Shown here one piece after another: positions 45,414-57,100 of a stretch of 64,000 bases of DNA (the stretch's first letter is position 1; every line of letters starts with the position of its first letter). A program made the translations under genes and the position numbers. The notes under the pieces were generated by a model. The model was not told the origin of the DNA, made no database searches, and saw only the letters and a program-made list of their open reading frames with translations. The DNA is from Cryptomeria japonica (lineage: Eukaryota > Streptophyta > Pinopsida > Cupressales > Cupressaceae). The DNA lies in contig NC_081407.1 in the NCBI RefSeq assembly GCF_030272615.1, positions 103,895,897 through 103,959,896 of the forward strand, read 5' to 3'.

Positions 45414-46475
45414 TGTTAGGACCCGGAGGCAACTGAGAGTGGGGGGGTGAATCAGTTGTCTATTAATTTCAATCCAAATATAACTTAACCAAACTTAATG
45501 TACCATACCGGTAAACCAAACTTTATGTCGGTTGACAGTTTAACAGTTAATTGCAATACCAGTAAAGTTTAATGCATCAAATAGAAAGACAAATAACAAC
45601 CACAACACATAACACAGAGATTTGTATGTGGAAACCCTGTATAGGGGAAAAACAACGGTGGGAAACCTTACCCACAATCAGATGATACTACTGCAGATAG
45701 TATGTGTGTACAGTATGGGGTCTGCACATGCAGAAGGCCAACTGCCTAGAGCTCACTACTCAATCACAAAATGGGAGTCACACTGACTACAATTGGATGA
45801 TTAAATCCAACAATAATGTACTACACAAAATAGCATCTTCATATGCTGGATTCAGTACCGGTTAAGCTCAGATTGCCTTCTCCAAACCTTCCTTGAATCT
45901 TCAAATGATGCCTGCGTGTATAGCTCTGCTTATATTCGCATATACCTTATTACAATCCTTTTCCACACTCTCACTAATCTCACAAATGAGATCTTACATA
46001 TATACCAAAACCTAAGACCAAATGTGTAGGTCAGCTTACAAAGAATATTACAATTAAATCAATTACAAGTGAATCAATATGAGATGCATCATATCGGCTC
46101 AATGCATTTACAATAATAATAAATCATCTCCATAACATGTCGTGCTGATCTGGAATAGATAACGCTTGCGGGTCCATAACCTAAACCTATTTGCCAGTAA
46201 CAGCAAATATGCAAACCCAATTAGACCAATGACCAAATCACCAAAACAAAGTGTCCAAACAATGTCTTTGACATTACCAAGTAATCTCCAGATGATAACA
46301 GATCATCCTCAGTATCGGTGAACAATATAACCTGCCGGTGAACCAAATACCAATGACTGTGCATAAGTCACTGAACATGTCGGTGAACATAATCAAAGAT
46401 CTCCAAGTGCTGATAGGTGTTGATAAGTGTTGACATCAATGACAAAACTAGTGCAACACATCCAAAATACCAACA
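45414..46475 (-). repeat. 5' LTR of copia-2 (1062 bp)
   Basis: An uninterrupted copy of the LTR, used to define the insertion in the other one. Confidence 0.92.
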
Positions 46476-46482
46476 ACACCAC

Positions 46483-47372
46483 TGTCGATCAACGAAGTGT
46501 TGCTATCGGTTGGCACATTGTTGGACAAGGCAAAAATGAAGAGATAGTCTTCATTATCCTCTGAGTTTGCAACTTCATTCAGGTTGGCCTCCCCTTGCAT
46601 GGGCGAATCCTGACATTCTTTGGCATAATGTCCAAACTTGTCGCATCTGAAGCAACAGACACGTGAAAGATCCCTTGGCTTCCTCCTTGAATCGAAAGCT
46701 GGAGGTTTGAAGTCTCTCTCTTTTGAAGTTGTTCTTCTTCCAATGGCCTCCCTTCCTTTTAACATGTTGATGTCCTCCATGAGAGCCTTTATGCATTTCT
46801 CTGGTAGCTAGTCGTGACTCCTCTTGAATGCAATCTGACCGGAGGCGATCGAAGGAAGGGAATTCAACTCTTCCACTTATGCTTTGAATGAAGGAATCCC
46901 AAGAGTCAGGAAGACCATTCAACGCAATCATGACAATATCTTTGTCCACAATCTCGCTTCCAATGGTGCTAAGTTGGTCCTTCAATTCTGAAATCTTCAT
47001 GAAGAAGGACATGACTGAATCTCCTTTGCACATTCTGACTTGAAGAAGTTGCTGAATCAATGTGAGTGTCCAGTTGATGTTGTTGATCTCATATATCCCT
47101 TCTAGATGTTTGAACATCTCTCGGGCTGTCTTCATTATTGGACATGACTGGAACAAGATGATCCTTCACAGAATCAATAAGGAACTTCTTTGATTTGAAG
47201 GCATTCTTCTTGAATTGCTTTAGCTCTTCCGGATCCGAAGGTTCAGTCAGATCCATATCTTCCACAAACTATAGCAGCTCTAATTCTTCAAGAGCAAGGA
47301 GGACATGAACCTTCCATGATGTGAAATTGAGGCACCTTCAAGTCTATCCTCTACTTTCAAACCTATAACCAT
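46483..47372 (-). pseudogene. Copia-1 gag and start of protease
   Basis: ATG 47372 (VEDRLEGAS) lies 70 bp from the primer site. Gag keeps the helical core (FLIDSVKDHLVP, LTLIQQLLQVRM, ISELKDQLSTIG) and the zinc knuckle CFRCDKFGHYAKEC. It ends at LIDSG, where copia-2 is inserted; the remaining protease codons (GAS) are at 38553. An early TAG and two frameshifts (near 47320 and near 46750) inactivate it. Confidence 0.88.
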
Positions 47373-47442
47373 CTTGCAAAACTAAAACAGCAAACTTAAA
47401 GTGAAGGGCAACTAATAATTTGATTATTTAAATGAACCTAAA

Positions 47443-47454
47443 GCTCTGATACCA
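47443..47454 (-). other. Primer binding site of copia-1
   Basis: The minus strand reads TGGTATCAGAGC, directly adjoining the 5' LTR end at 47455. Initiator tRNA-Met type. Confidence 0.92.
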
Positions 47455-48222
47455 TGTTAAATTTAGGCAATCAGATGTTAATCTAACTAATTAAATTATA
47501 ATCAGACTGAGAATAAACAGAAAAATAACAATAAAGCACACGACACAAGACACAAGTACCCTAGGAAAACCTCCCTCTTGGAGGAAAAACCCAGCATCAA
47601 AGATTCAGATCAGATCCTTTATTTATAAGCAGATTACATGAACAGTATATATCAGATTACTTATCTAATTGTAGTGCCAATCTAGGGCAGATTCAAACCA
47701 AGTATATGCAGTTGTAGTATATCTTTAGAGAGAGCAGAATATCGACATCATTTGGAGAAGGAGATCGCTAAAGTATAGGACACCACTTTGCCCAGCAAGC
47801 TGCCCAATGGATTCGCTCAATGATCAGATAGACTTGCAGCAGTATGAAGACTTAGATCACTTTCTATCCTTCCAAGTTCACTGACTAAATTCGCATAAGG
47901 CTAACAGCTTATGGCATGTTTTCTTGATGAAGATAATGATGTGTTTGAAGTGTGAAATTAATCTTGTTTATATACAAGATTCATGTTCAAGTTTTTCCCA
48001 AGTCGGCTTTAACAAAATTGCCGCCATTTTTACATATTTTAAGTTTGCCCTTTTTGGCACCCAATTTGGGGCCTACATAAATTTCAAGTTATACCACGTT
48101 ACATTTTGGGCCCAGCCCTATTAGACAAGTAATCGATTAACCTTATTACAATATGATTAATATTTTAATTGCCACTAGGCATCATTAAAATATAATCCGA
48201 ACTTAGCTATCCATTTTCAACA
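47455..48222 (-). repeat. 5' LTR of copia-1
   Basis: Same sequence as 34424-35189 with a small number of substitutions and a 2-base length difference. Confidence 0.92.
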
Positions 48223-48436
48223 ATAGAAAGGATTCGCATACACACATATATATATCTGAGTATAGGTTGCAGGTCAGATTGATATAAACAGCAAACCTGT
48301 GCATTTAAAGAGGGAAACAACATCGAATTGAATCTATCCAAATTACTAAGCAGACTGAATATGCATAATTTGCAATAACTCTACAAGTATATTAGGCAAG
48401 ATTTAGTGTCCTCCCAAAAGGGGACATTACAATGTC

Positions 48437-49980
48437 TTGCCCTGTCTGTCTCCGTGGTTTATGGTCTTCCTACTAACTAATTTTGTAAGGTTAGATGCTG
48501 ATAGCAAGCTCGATAATGACTATAAAGACGGATTGGAGAAGAAAGAACAGATCATCATATGAGAATAGCAAACAAGGCAGAAGTCTAAAGTGTTTCAGCT
48601 ACCTTTACAAGAGAGATAAAATCAAAAGAGAAGTGCTATCGCACAGAATAGAAAGAGAAATTTGTGACCAACAAAAATCGGCACCTAGAACTCGGGAAAA
48701 GGCATGTCAAAACGTTCTAATCCAGCATTTGCTCATGTCATGATGTGATGGTGTAACGGTCATTCATGATCAGCATCAATCCTCTACTTTGCTAGAAAAA
48801 TCGTAAAACTGCTATTAACAAAATTTATAAAGCCCTCAATACAAAAATAAGGTTGTACTTTATCATTATGGCATAAAAGCATACTGGCTACATCAAACTG
48901 ATACAATGTTTCCACTTGTTATTTTATATTAAACTCACACCATATTTCAGGTCAAATCATATGAAAATGAATTGACGCACAGTATGATATGGAGAACATG
49001 TGAGCAAATGGAGAAATGATATACTACAGTGGGACCTTGGACCATCACAAAAATTGCTGCTAACTTCTTACTGCTAATTTATGTTTAATAGTGAAATGTT
49101 GTGATGATATTTATATGGGTATGAGTTTCATGAATGACCTGATTTTGAGCTGGTAAAGGTCGAGTCTCAGTTGCCGGCTCATGCCCAATAGAAATCTCGG
49201 TTCAAAATTCGGATGCTTCTTCAGCAGGGGATATGTGTCAGTTGCAGGAGGTGGGCAACAAGGATGGCGGGAAAATTATATACAGCTACAAAGACAATAA
49301 CCCCAATCTCACAACCAGTGAAAACCCATAGACTCAACTTTGTGTACTTGGAAAGCCTATTTGCCCTAACCAGTTACCCATAAGCTCAAATAAGGTGTGT
49401 GAGCTATGTAAAGAGATTGACTAACCTGGGTGTACACGGAAACCTAATTACTACTAGTCCAGTGGGTTTGCCAGCAGGAATTGAGTCCAATTTTCTCATC
49501 AAAACAATTGAGCTAAAAAACATGCAAGCAGGACAGGGTCTTCTTGTTATGTACTTGTTTCGTACACAATTAAAAGTAAAACTCACTTCAATCACCTTTC
49601 TATGATGCATCCACAGATATACTAAATTCTGCGCCTTCATTTTCACTCATCAAAAAATTTAAAATATAATCCTATAGAATAAGTTATATCCGGTGACGTC
49701 ATTCCTTGTCTTGGTGCAAGAAGCATTCCCAACATTACGAACAACTTCCGCTAAAATACAGAACTAATATCAGTCTGAATATCACAATTCACTCATTCAG
49801 TATAATTTTCAATATTAAACCCAGCCTTACTCGTACAACCTCTTGCAGAACAAAAACATTATCGTCGATTCAATTCCTACGCTTCTTTTTACTAAAAACT
49901 TGTGGGTTCACAAATTGGAAATCCTATTACAAATTAGATTTGAAACGAAATGATTTGCAAATGGGTTCTACCAATGCTAC
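48437..49980. other. Unassigned sequence right of the nest
   Basis: I see no element ends and no convincing coding region. If the first exon of the ClpF-like gene lies near 50 kb, this would be intron. Confidence 0.4.
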
Positions 49981-50170
49981 CTTAAGCTGCTTTTGCTGCA
50001 TCCTTTTGAAACAGTCCGTTCAAAATTTGAATCGTGCCCAACTCCGGAAACAGTGGAGTTAGCCAAATAAATGGTTGTATGCATAGAGGGGAAATTTCGC
50101 TTGTCTTTCGCGCGTGTGATGCATAAAAATAGGAGATAATAGTATTTAATAAGTTCGGAAATACACCACC
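49981..50170 (-). promoter_or_regulatory. Candidate promoter, leader and first exon of the host gene
   Basis: On the minus strand a TATTAAATAC box near 50150 is followed by a CpG-containing leader (CACACGCGCGAAAGAC) and then ATG 50001 (MQQKQLK), with a donor AAG|GTAGCA at 49981. CpG-rich leader sequence is rare elsewhere in this window. The donor phase does not match the acceptors I can see in the first in-window ClpF exon, so the link is weak. Confidence 0.28.
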
Positions 50171-50199
50171 ATTATTCTTTGTCGCCTCACAATGAAGTG

Positions 50200-51300
50200 A
50201 AAAATGATAAAATGATCCCGCTCGGTAAGTTAAGCATTTGATGAAGCTTGGAACGGAAATATTAAAGCAGACGATTTTGTTTGAGAGGGAAGTTTTTTTA
50301 AAGGTTCACATGAGTTGTAAAAAAAAAAATATATTTAATTTTTTTAATTTGATTTTTTTTTTTAATGTAAGGATAAGTGTACAAGTGATGTGATTTCTTA
50401 TGTAATTTAATTTTTATATAATTTTTAATTTATTTAAATTTGGTTTTAAAGATTGGTTTTGATTTTACTTTAGTTACACAATTTTGATTTAATTCTTTTT
50501 AATTCAAAGTGTGAAATGTTTCACTTGTTATTTTTGGAAAAAAAATTGAGAGGGAGAAAGAAAAATTATATTAAAAAAGAACTTAAAATTTCAACAAAAC
50601 AACTCCCAAATAGCAATAGTCATAAATAAGGTCAAAAGAGGCAAGTACATATTATGACGATTGCCTTTCTTTGCTTAGACTGCAAAAGAAGATTTGATTG
50701 GATTTGTTTGCGCAGAAACTTCAAATTTGTTTCCCAACCGGCTATTTTAGGAAGAATGGAGGATAGCAAGGTTGTATCCGGATTAGTATTTTGCAAAGAC
50801 TGGTTTGGTTTTTGTCGAAGCCTCTTCTAATTTGAATCATGGTGCATCATTTTGGGCTGATTTGTATGTGTCAAGAGGAGACTTTGGCAATGTGGTGCAG
50901 GAGCACCTAGGACTTAGGCTATTGGTTTCTTCTCAATTTTGGCTTGTACTGACCCTAGCCAAGTCAAGTATTGAATAAGGACTCCAAGACGGTCCAAGAG
51001 TGAGTGAGATGAGTAAAATGTAGGCCTAGATTGAGTTAGCTCTTCTTAGGTTTGCATTTTGTGCATAAGTAGTGGTTTGAGTAGGTAGTTGACCTTCTTG
51101 ATGGTCAAAAGTGTCAAAACTTGGTATAAGCATTAGGGAGGGTTAAATTAGTCTTATAAATGATTTAAAAGTCATGAGTGATGACTTAGACTAGGTCTCA
51201 TAGGTTGAGAAAGCCAAAAAGGCAAAAAGTGCAAAGTTGCAGGAAGTTGTCATGACAACTTTTGTCCTAAATTGCTTAGCGATAGAGTTAGGGATTGTCC
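50200..51300. other. AT-rich sequence with no recognised gene
   Basis: Positions 50310-50560 are extremely A/T-rich, with homopolymer runs. The rest carries no frame or repeat that I can name. Confidence 0.5.
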
Positions 51301-51334
51301 AACGCCCTAGAATGACTCCACACTTGGGGAATAC

Positions 51335-51344
51335 TATAAAAACC
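51335..51344 (+). promoter_or_regulatory. LTR-like TATA box in an unassigned region
   Basis: TATAAAAACC, followed by CCTCTCTTGC and TTTTGTAAGTTCAAC, resembles a retrotransposon U3/R junction. I could not find matching element ends, so the region 51300-52500 is left as a probable retroelement fragment. Confidence 0.35.
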
Positions 51345-52540
51345 CTCTCTTGCATGGTTACCAAGGTTAGAGTCTTTGTTTTGTAAGTTCAACAATCTGA
51401 AACTACTCATTTTCGGACTATTTGACATCATTTTGGCTTTATTTGCTCATTTTGTGAATACAAATGGATTGAATCCATTGATCTAGTGATAGATTGAGTA
51501 TCTTTGGAGTGTTTCAGAGCATTTTTTTTCATTTCAAGCTTTGTAGATAAGTTGTATTGGTATTTTCTTGTTTTGGTTTGCAAACAGCCAGTTTTGGCTT
51601 GTATGTAGCAGTTTTGTGTAAAATGGTTGCCCCATGAATTCCCTCTGTGCTACCATCACGGTCTGTTGGGATATGGAAGGCAACCACTTGTACAATGTAT
51701 ATATGCAGGGACAAGTGCTAGAGATGGAGTTTAATATGACTATCACCTTGTTTTAGGCGAGTCTAGGAGCAACCCAGCTAGAGGAGACGGGGTGAATTTG
51801 GAGTGCAAAGTGCAGGGGTGAATGCCAAACCATAATCTAACCTTTTGGAGGGGTCCATGAAGTTAGTACAGAGTTTCCAATGCAAGGGGAAGCATTGACA
51901 AGACCATTTGTTGCCCAAACTCAAACTTGACCAGTCACTGTCGGTTAGAAGGCCTAGAAACCCTTAAAAACCCTCATTTTTGGGTTAGGGCATTCTCCGG
52001 TGGGATAAGGAACCAAAACCAAAAAAATCACTTGAGGTTGGGTGATTCTTTGAAGAAAATCCAAAGTTATTGTAGGGTCTTTTGGACCGTTTTCCCTCAA
52101 GCCCTAGAAAACCGGATTTTGGAGGCCTAATAGGGCTAATTCCTTGTAGCCCTTTTCTAGGCAAAATGGTGAAATCGGCAAGAGAGTTAATGATTGCAAA
52201 CCTCAAATGGACCCAAAAGGTAAAAAAAACATGTTAATAGCCACCTCCACACCTCTGCATCAACTCACAATAGTAGGAGGTCAATTTGACAAGTTGAAGC
52301 CAAGACAGCCATAATGAGCACATGGGAAGCATTGTGAATTGGTAGGGTTCCTAACTAAAACATTTGAAGCAAACACCTTGAAATGGATAAGAAGAAAGCC
52401 CTAGAAGAGATTGAGAAGGACTTGGAGGTCTAGAGTGAAACTAGGCCTGGAGAGTTGGTGGAATTGAGCAACACCATCTAGGTGAAGTGTTAGCAAACTA
52501 GGTGAACCCCATCACAGTGCAATGTGATCGACTATTTAAC

Positions 52541-53041
52541 ATTGATGTCGATGGACAGGCAGCAATCATGGTGATTGTCATAGAGGCGCTCATTGGAGAT
52601 AGACATTGGTGCGACAATTTCATCTACGAGACCATCCTTTGCATGTAAATGGATACTCTTCCCTACAAGGAGGCATGTATCGAGAAAATGTATGGTTTTG
52701 TCAAGGAAGTAGACGCCAATGTGGTAGGCAATGTTGTCATGGAACTGGAAGAGGAGTGGGTGAGCATTTTAGGGCCTTTTTTCAACCTTGTGTGCTTCCT
52801 TTCCGATGTGGAAGTTTCAGACATAGACGATGAGGCACAGGTTGCTGCGAGAGATTTGAGGATGAAGAAGGAAAATTTCATGGGCAATGCTTGGGATGTA
52901 TTCCGAGTAGGGGTCTCTTCAAGTGAATTGGGTCCATTTCGAAGGACGATGCATGAGGATATGGGTTGGTTGTCTAATAGCAATATTGAAAAGGTGGCTA
53001 CTTTGGGTAATCAAATTGCTACAATTCTGAGGCTTGTGTAG
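52541..53041 (+). pseudogene. Unknown ORF followed by a poly-A tail (retroposed?)
   Basis: A frame from about 52541 (IDVDGQAAIMVIVIEALIGD) has one TAA at 52646-52648 and then runs 130 codons from ATG 52649 (MDTLPYKEACIEKMYGF) to a stop at 53041. It is rich in Glu/Asp/Val and contains LEEEWVSILGPFFNL. I recognise no domain. A ~130-bp 3' region with ATCAATATAGGGC is followed by an A12 run (53173-53184), as expected of an RNA-derived insertion. It could be the 3' end of a LINE-like element or a processed copy. Confidence 0.45.
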
Positions 53042-53339
53042 TGGTATAGGTTGCATCGGGTGGTTGTTTGTTTTTGTATCTACAGTTTGGGCCATTTCCT
53101 GTTGAGGGTCGGTGCATATGTAATTTTGTTTTTATCAATATAGGGCATTGTCCCCGTTATAGATAGCACTTAAAAAAAAAAAAGGTTAAAAGAGAAAAAA
53201 ATCCAAGAGACATTTCCACTATTCCAACATCCCCAAGAATCAAAAGAATTTATTTTCTTAACAAAACACACATTTCCCAAGAATTACAAGAAAGGAGAAA
53301 TTCATTATGAAGAGACTAACTAACTATATCTAGAGTTAG

Positions 53340-53738
53340 AGACCCCTAATTAGTGATTTTCCAATTGCATTCCACGTCTAGGCACATTTAGTTAAGTAAT
53401 CAACAACATTTCATTCTCTAGCAATATGATCGAAGAAAACGGATTCAAAATTTGGGGTGAGATAGATAATCTACTTATCAAGAGATGCCAACCTCCAAGA
53501 GGAATCGCAAAGTTATCAAGGAATCCATTTCACAAGTAAACTTCTTACAACTCATTTCATAGTCTTTCTCAAGCACTAAAAGAGTGGCCCATGGCTCCAT
53601 GTGATTATTAATGCATAGCCCATATAAGTAAAGAAGAAATAAATAGAATCATCACTATCATGTGCAACCCCACCAATCATAATAGCACTTAAGTTGTCTC
53701 ATGAGGATCCATCAATATTAATTTAAAAAAAAAACAAG
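53340..53738 (-). pseudogene. LINE RNase H-like remnant, downstream half
   Basis: On the minus strand, degraded frames read MIGGVAHDSDDSIYFF, then a helical stretch, then FFDHIARE.NVVDYL.KCA. This resembles the C-terminal half of the RNase H-like domain found at the end of plant LINE (Ta11-type) ORFs. Several stops interrupt it. The upstream half lies across copia-3, at 58807-59240. Confidence 0.5.
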
Positions 53739-53743
53739 ATGAG

Positions 53744-54039
53744 TGTTAAGATATAGCCCTCGTGAATCTAACTAATGGTAAATCGGTTATTATCTGGAGA
53801 GTGATATATTAACAGAGCATACAGTTTGGAAATTAAACATAAACAAATTAATTGTTATGAACAGTTGCCTCCGTAGGGACATGTGCATACGTGGCAACTG
53901 CCACGTATGGACATGTCCCTACGTAGGCAACCTTTCTTCTTGTATTTAAACTGGATTCAATGATGGAGATGATCAATAACTCATGGCAATCAGTCTTCCA
54001 GAATCGATGTCATTATTCTTCGATCCATATTTCACAACA
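53744..54039 (+). repeat. 5' LTR of copia-3, with large palindrome and TATA box
   Basis: A 68-bp inverted repeat at 53864-53931 (arms 33 bp, 31 of 33 paired, 2-bp spacer) lies just before TATTTAAA (53943-53950). The centre reads TACGTGGCAACTGCCACGTA, two facing copies of the ABRE core ACGTGGC. Confidence 0.93.
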
Positions 54040-54052
54040 TGGTATCAGAGCC
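54040..54052 (+). other. Primer binding site of copia-3
   Basis: TGGTATCAGAGCC directly after the LTR end CACAACA. Initiator tRNA-Met type. Confidence 0.95.
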
Positions 54053-54173
54053 AAGTTATTAAGAGAATAAATTAGACAGCCATATTACTCATAAGCATTT
54101 ATCAGAAGTAAATAACAAATCAACGCAGAGGCTATATACGCAGAGGATATATCTGACTAAGAAAATATTCAAA

Positions 54174-57100
54174 ATGTCAAGTAATATGAGAGTGGAAGAT
54201 AGACTCGAAGGAGCCTCCAACTTCGTTTCCTGGAAGATACGAATCATTGCCATTCTTGAAGAACTAGAATTAGAGTCTTACATAGAAGAAAATCTAGACA
54301 TGCCAAATGATGAACTAGAGAAATCTACCTGGAAAAGGCGTAATAATAAAGCAAAGAAAATAATTATTGACTCGGTCAAAGATCATATTCTTCCATCTAT
54401 AGCCAGACTGCCTAAAGCATATGAAGTATTTAAAACCATTAAAAATACATATGAAGTTAACAATGCGAGCATAATGTTAACCTTGAAACAACAACTTTTA
54501 AACATAAAGATGAATAAAGACGATACAATGTCTACATACTTTTCAAGGATATCTGAAGTAAAAGACCAATTACAAACTGTTGGAAATGAGGTAGATGATC
54601 AAGAAATCTCTCTCATAGCCCTGAGAGGATTACCAATTTCATGGGAATCCTACATTCAATGTATTAGCATAACACCTCCCTTGCCCAAATTTGAACAACT
54701 TAAGAATGAGTGCATTCAAGAGGAATCTTGACTAATCTCAAGAGGATTAGGGACAAATAAAGAAGGAGAAATCCAAGCACTTAATACAAATACCTTCAAC
54801 AAAAAGAAAAAGTTCTCCAAACGGAAGAGAGGAAATAAAAACCATCAGAAAAGAGATATGTCTAAAATTCAGTGTTACAAATGCGACAAATATGGGCACA
54901 CTCACAGTAATTGTCCAAAAAGGAAGAAAACACAAGCTACTCTAGCCGAAGTCAAAGGAGAAAACTCACTTTTCTTCTTAGCCCTATCAAGAGAAATAAA
55001 TACAAATAAAAACACTTGGATCGTAGACAGTGGAGCATCAAGGCATATAACTGGATTCAGAAATCAGTTTGAAACCCTTAACGGGCACTCAAGTGAAGAG
55101 GTTACTATTGGAGATAACTCCACGTATATTGTGAAAGGAATTGGGACCTGTACTATCAAACTAAGAAATGGAGTATCTCTACAATTAAAGGATGTTATGT
55201 TTGTACCTGTAATAAAAAGAAATCTAGTCTCAATCTCAGGCCTAGCTGATCAAGGATATCGGGTTACCTTCAATGAAGATAAAGTTCTACTCTGGCCTAA
55301 AAATACAAATATCAAAAATGCCATAATAGTAGGTTCAAGAGATGGTAGCCTATACAAACTATGCAGTGGTCAAAAGGAAGCACTAAATCTTGAAGTTTCA
55401 AATAATAATGAATTATGGCACAAAAGATTAGGACACCTAAGATATAGTGCTCTATCCAACACAAAGAAGATTACTTCAGGACTGCCCCAACTAAAATCTG
55501 AACACACATGCATTTGCAAAGGATGTGCCTTGGGAAAGAATGTGAAAGTTTCTTTTCCCTCAAGCGAGCACAAATCAAAAGTTATTTTAGAACTAATTCA
55601 CTCAGACCTATCCGGTCCCATGTCAACACCATCCCTAACTGGATCCTTATATTACATAATCTTTGTTGACGACTACTCTCGAAAAACATGGATATATTTT
55701 CTAAAGTGCAAAGACTCAAATGAAGTACTATCTAAGTTCAAAGAATTCAAGGCACTAGTAGAAAACCAGTTAGGGAAGAAAATTAAGGTGTTAAGATCCG
55801 ACAATGGGGGAGAATATACATCTAACAACTTCAAAGACTTTTGTAATTCTATTGGGATTAAGAGGGAGTATACTGTACCATATAATCCACAACAGAATGG
55901 AGTAGCAGAAAGAAAGAATAGAACCATAATTGAAGCAGCAAAAGCCATGATGCATGACCAAAACTTACACACTTCATTTTGCGTCGAAGCTTCAAATACA
56001 GCAGTCTACATTCAAAACAGATGTCCGCACTCAGTTCTAGAAAACATAACTCCTGAAGAAGCTTTTACAAGGAACAAACCAGACTTAAGTCATTTAAGGA
56101 TATTTGGTTGTCTCGTATATATACATGTTCCTAAAGAAAAGAGGACAAAAATAGAACCATATGGAAAAAGAGGTATCTCCATTGGCTATAGTGAAAATAC
56201 TAAAGGATATCGCATTTACATTCTAGGAAAAAAATCTGTTGAGATAAGTAGAGATGTAAAGTTTGAAGAAAACACTACACTCAAAGAACCTGAGGATGAT
56301 GACATCACTAAAGAAGAAGAAGATCACATAACTGAGATTGAGAGGGAGAATATCATAGAAAATTCCAAACCTTCAGACACTGAGAGGGAGGACATCATAA
56401 GAGCTTCTTAACCTCTTGTTGATGAAAATATTGAAACACTCAATAACAAGAAAAGACCTCTATGGGCAAGGAAAATGATTGAAGAGAATAATGTAGAACC
56501 AAATGAAATTTCCAAAGAAAATAATAGAACAAGAACTCTAAAATGTTATGCTACACTTCTAACCGAAGTCACAAATTCTGAACAAACAAATGTCAAAGAA
56601 GCCTTATCAAAACAGGTTTGGAAAGATGCTATGGTTGAAGAATATCAATCTATACTAAAGAATGATGTTTGGGATATAGTGCCTAGACCAAAAGACAAAT
56701 CAGTTGTCTCATCCAAGTGGTTATTCAAGATCAAATATGCATCTGATGGCAGCATTGAAAAACATAAAGCTCGCTTTGTGGCCAGGGGATTCTCTCAGAA
56801 AGCAGGAATTGATTATGAAGAGACATTTGCCCCAGTTGCCTGGTATACTTCAGTAAGAACAATCATTGCAATTGCAACATCCAAAGGATGGAAAATTCAC
56901 CAAATGGACGTAAAGACTGCCTTCCTAAATGGTTCAATTGAAGAAGAAGTATATATAGAACAACCAAAAGGATTCACCATACGTGATAAAAATTGCTATG
57001 TTTGTAAACTAAAGAAAGCTCTCTATGGGTTAAAACAAGCACCTAGGGCCTAGTATGCAAGGATAGACAATTATCTCTCCAAACTAGGGTACTCCAAGAA

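Larger units (their letters stand above)
38561..46475 (-). mobile_element. Copia-2: Ty1/copia element nested in copia-1
   Basis: LTRs 38561-40838 (including a 1.2-kb insertion) and 45414-46475 have plus-strand ends TGTTAGGACCC and AATACCAACA. A 6-bp CACCAC occurs on both sides (38554-38559, 46477-46482), one base outside TG/CA. The insertion cuts the copia-1 protease Asp-Ser-Gly motif. The primer site is at 45400-45411. It encodes gag through RNase H on the minus strand, with many breaks. Confidence 0.92.
34424..48222 (-). mobile_element. Copia-1: Ty1/copia element split by copia-2
   Basis: LTRs 34424-35189 and 47455-48222 (766 and 768 bp, few differences by eye) have ends TGTTGAAAATGG...AATTTAACA on the minus strand. 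They are flanked by a perfect ATAGA duplication (34419-34423 and 48223-48227). The primer site TGGTATCAGAGC touches the 5' LTR. Gene order is gag-protease-integrase-RT-RNase H. The protease motif is interrupted by copia-2. It belongs to the same lineage as copia-3 (matching DRLEGAS at the gag start and CKGCALGK in integrase). Confidence 0.93.
33795..48431 (+). mobile_element. Solo LTR (~833 bp of its own sequence) split by copia-1
   Basis: Left part 33795-34423 begins TGTAATGTCCTC. Right part 48228-48431 ends GGGGACATTACA. Flanks ACGTC (33790-33794) and ATGTC (48432-48436) fit a 5-bp duplication with one C-to-T change. A TATAAAG box (34173-34179) indicates plus orientation. The ends form an inverted repeat of about 13/16 bases, unusually long for an LTR. 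Confidence 0.7.

Noticed and set aside
49706-50062. 118-codon plus-strand ORF
   Set aside because: Ser/Thr/Leu-rich with no domain. It lies opposite the candidate promoter and leader on the minus strand.
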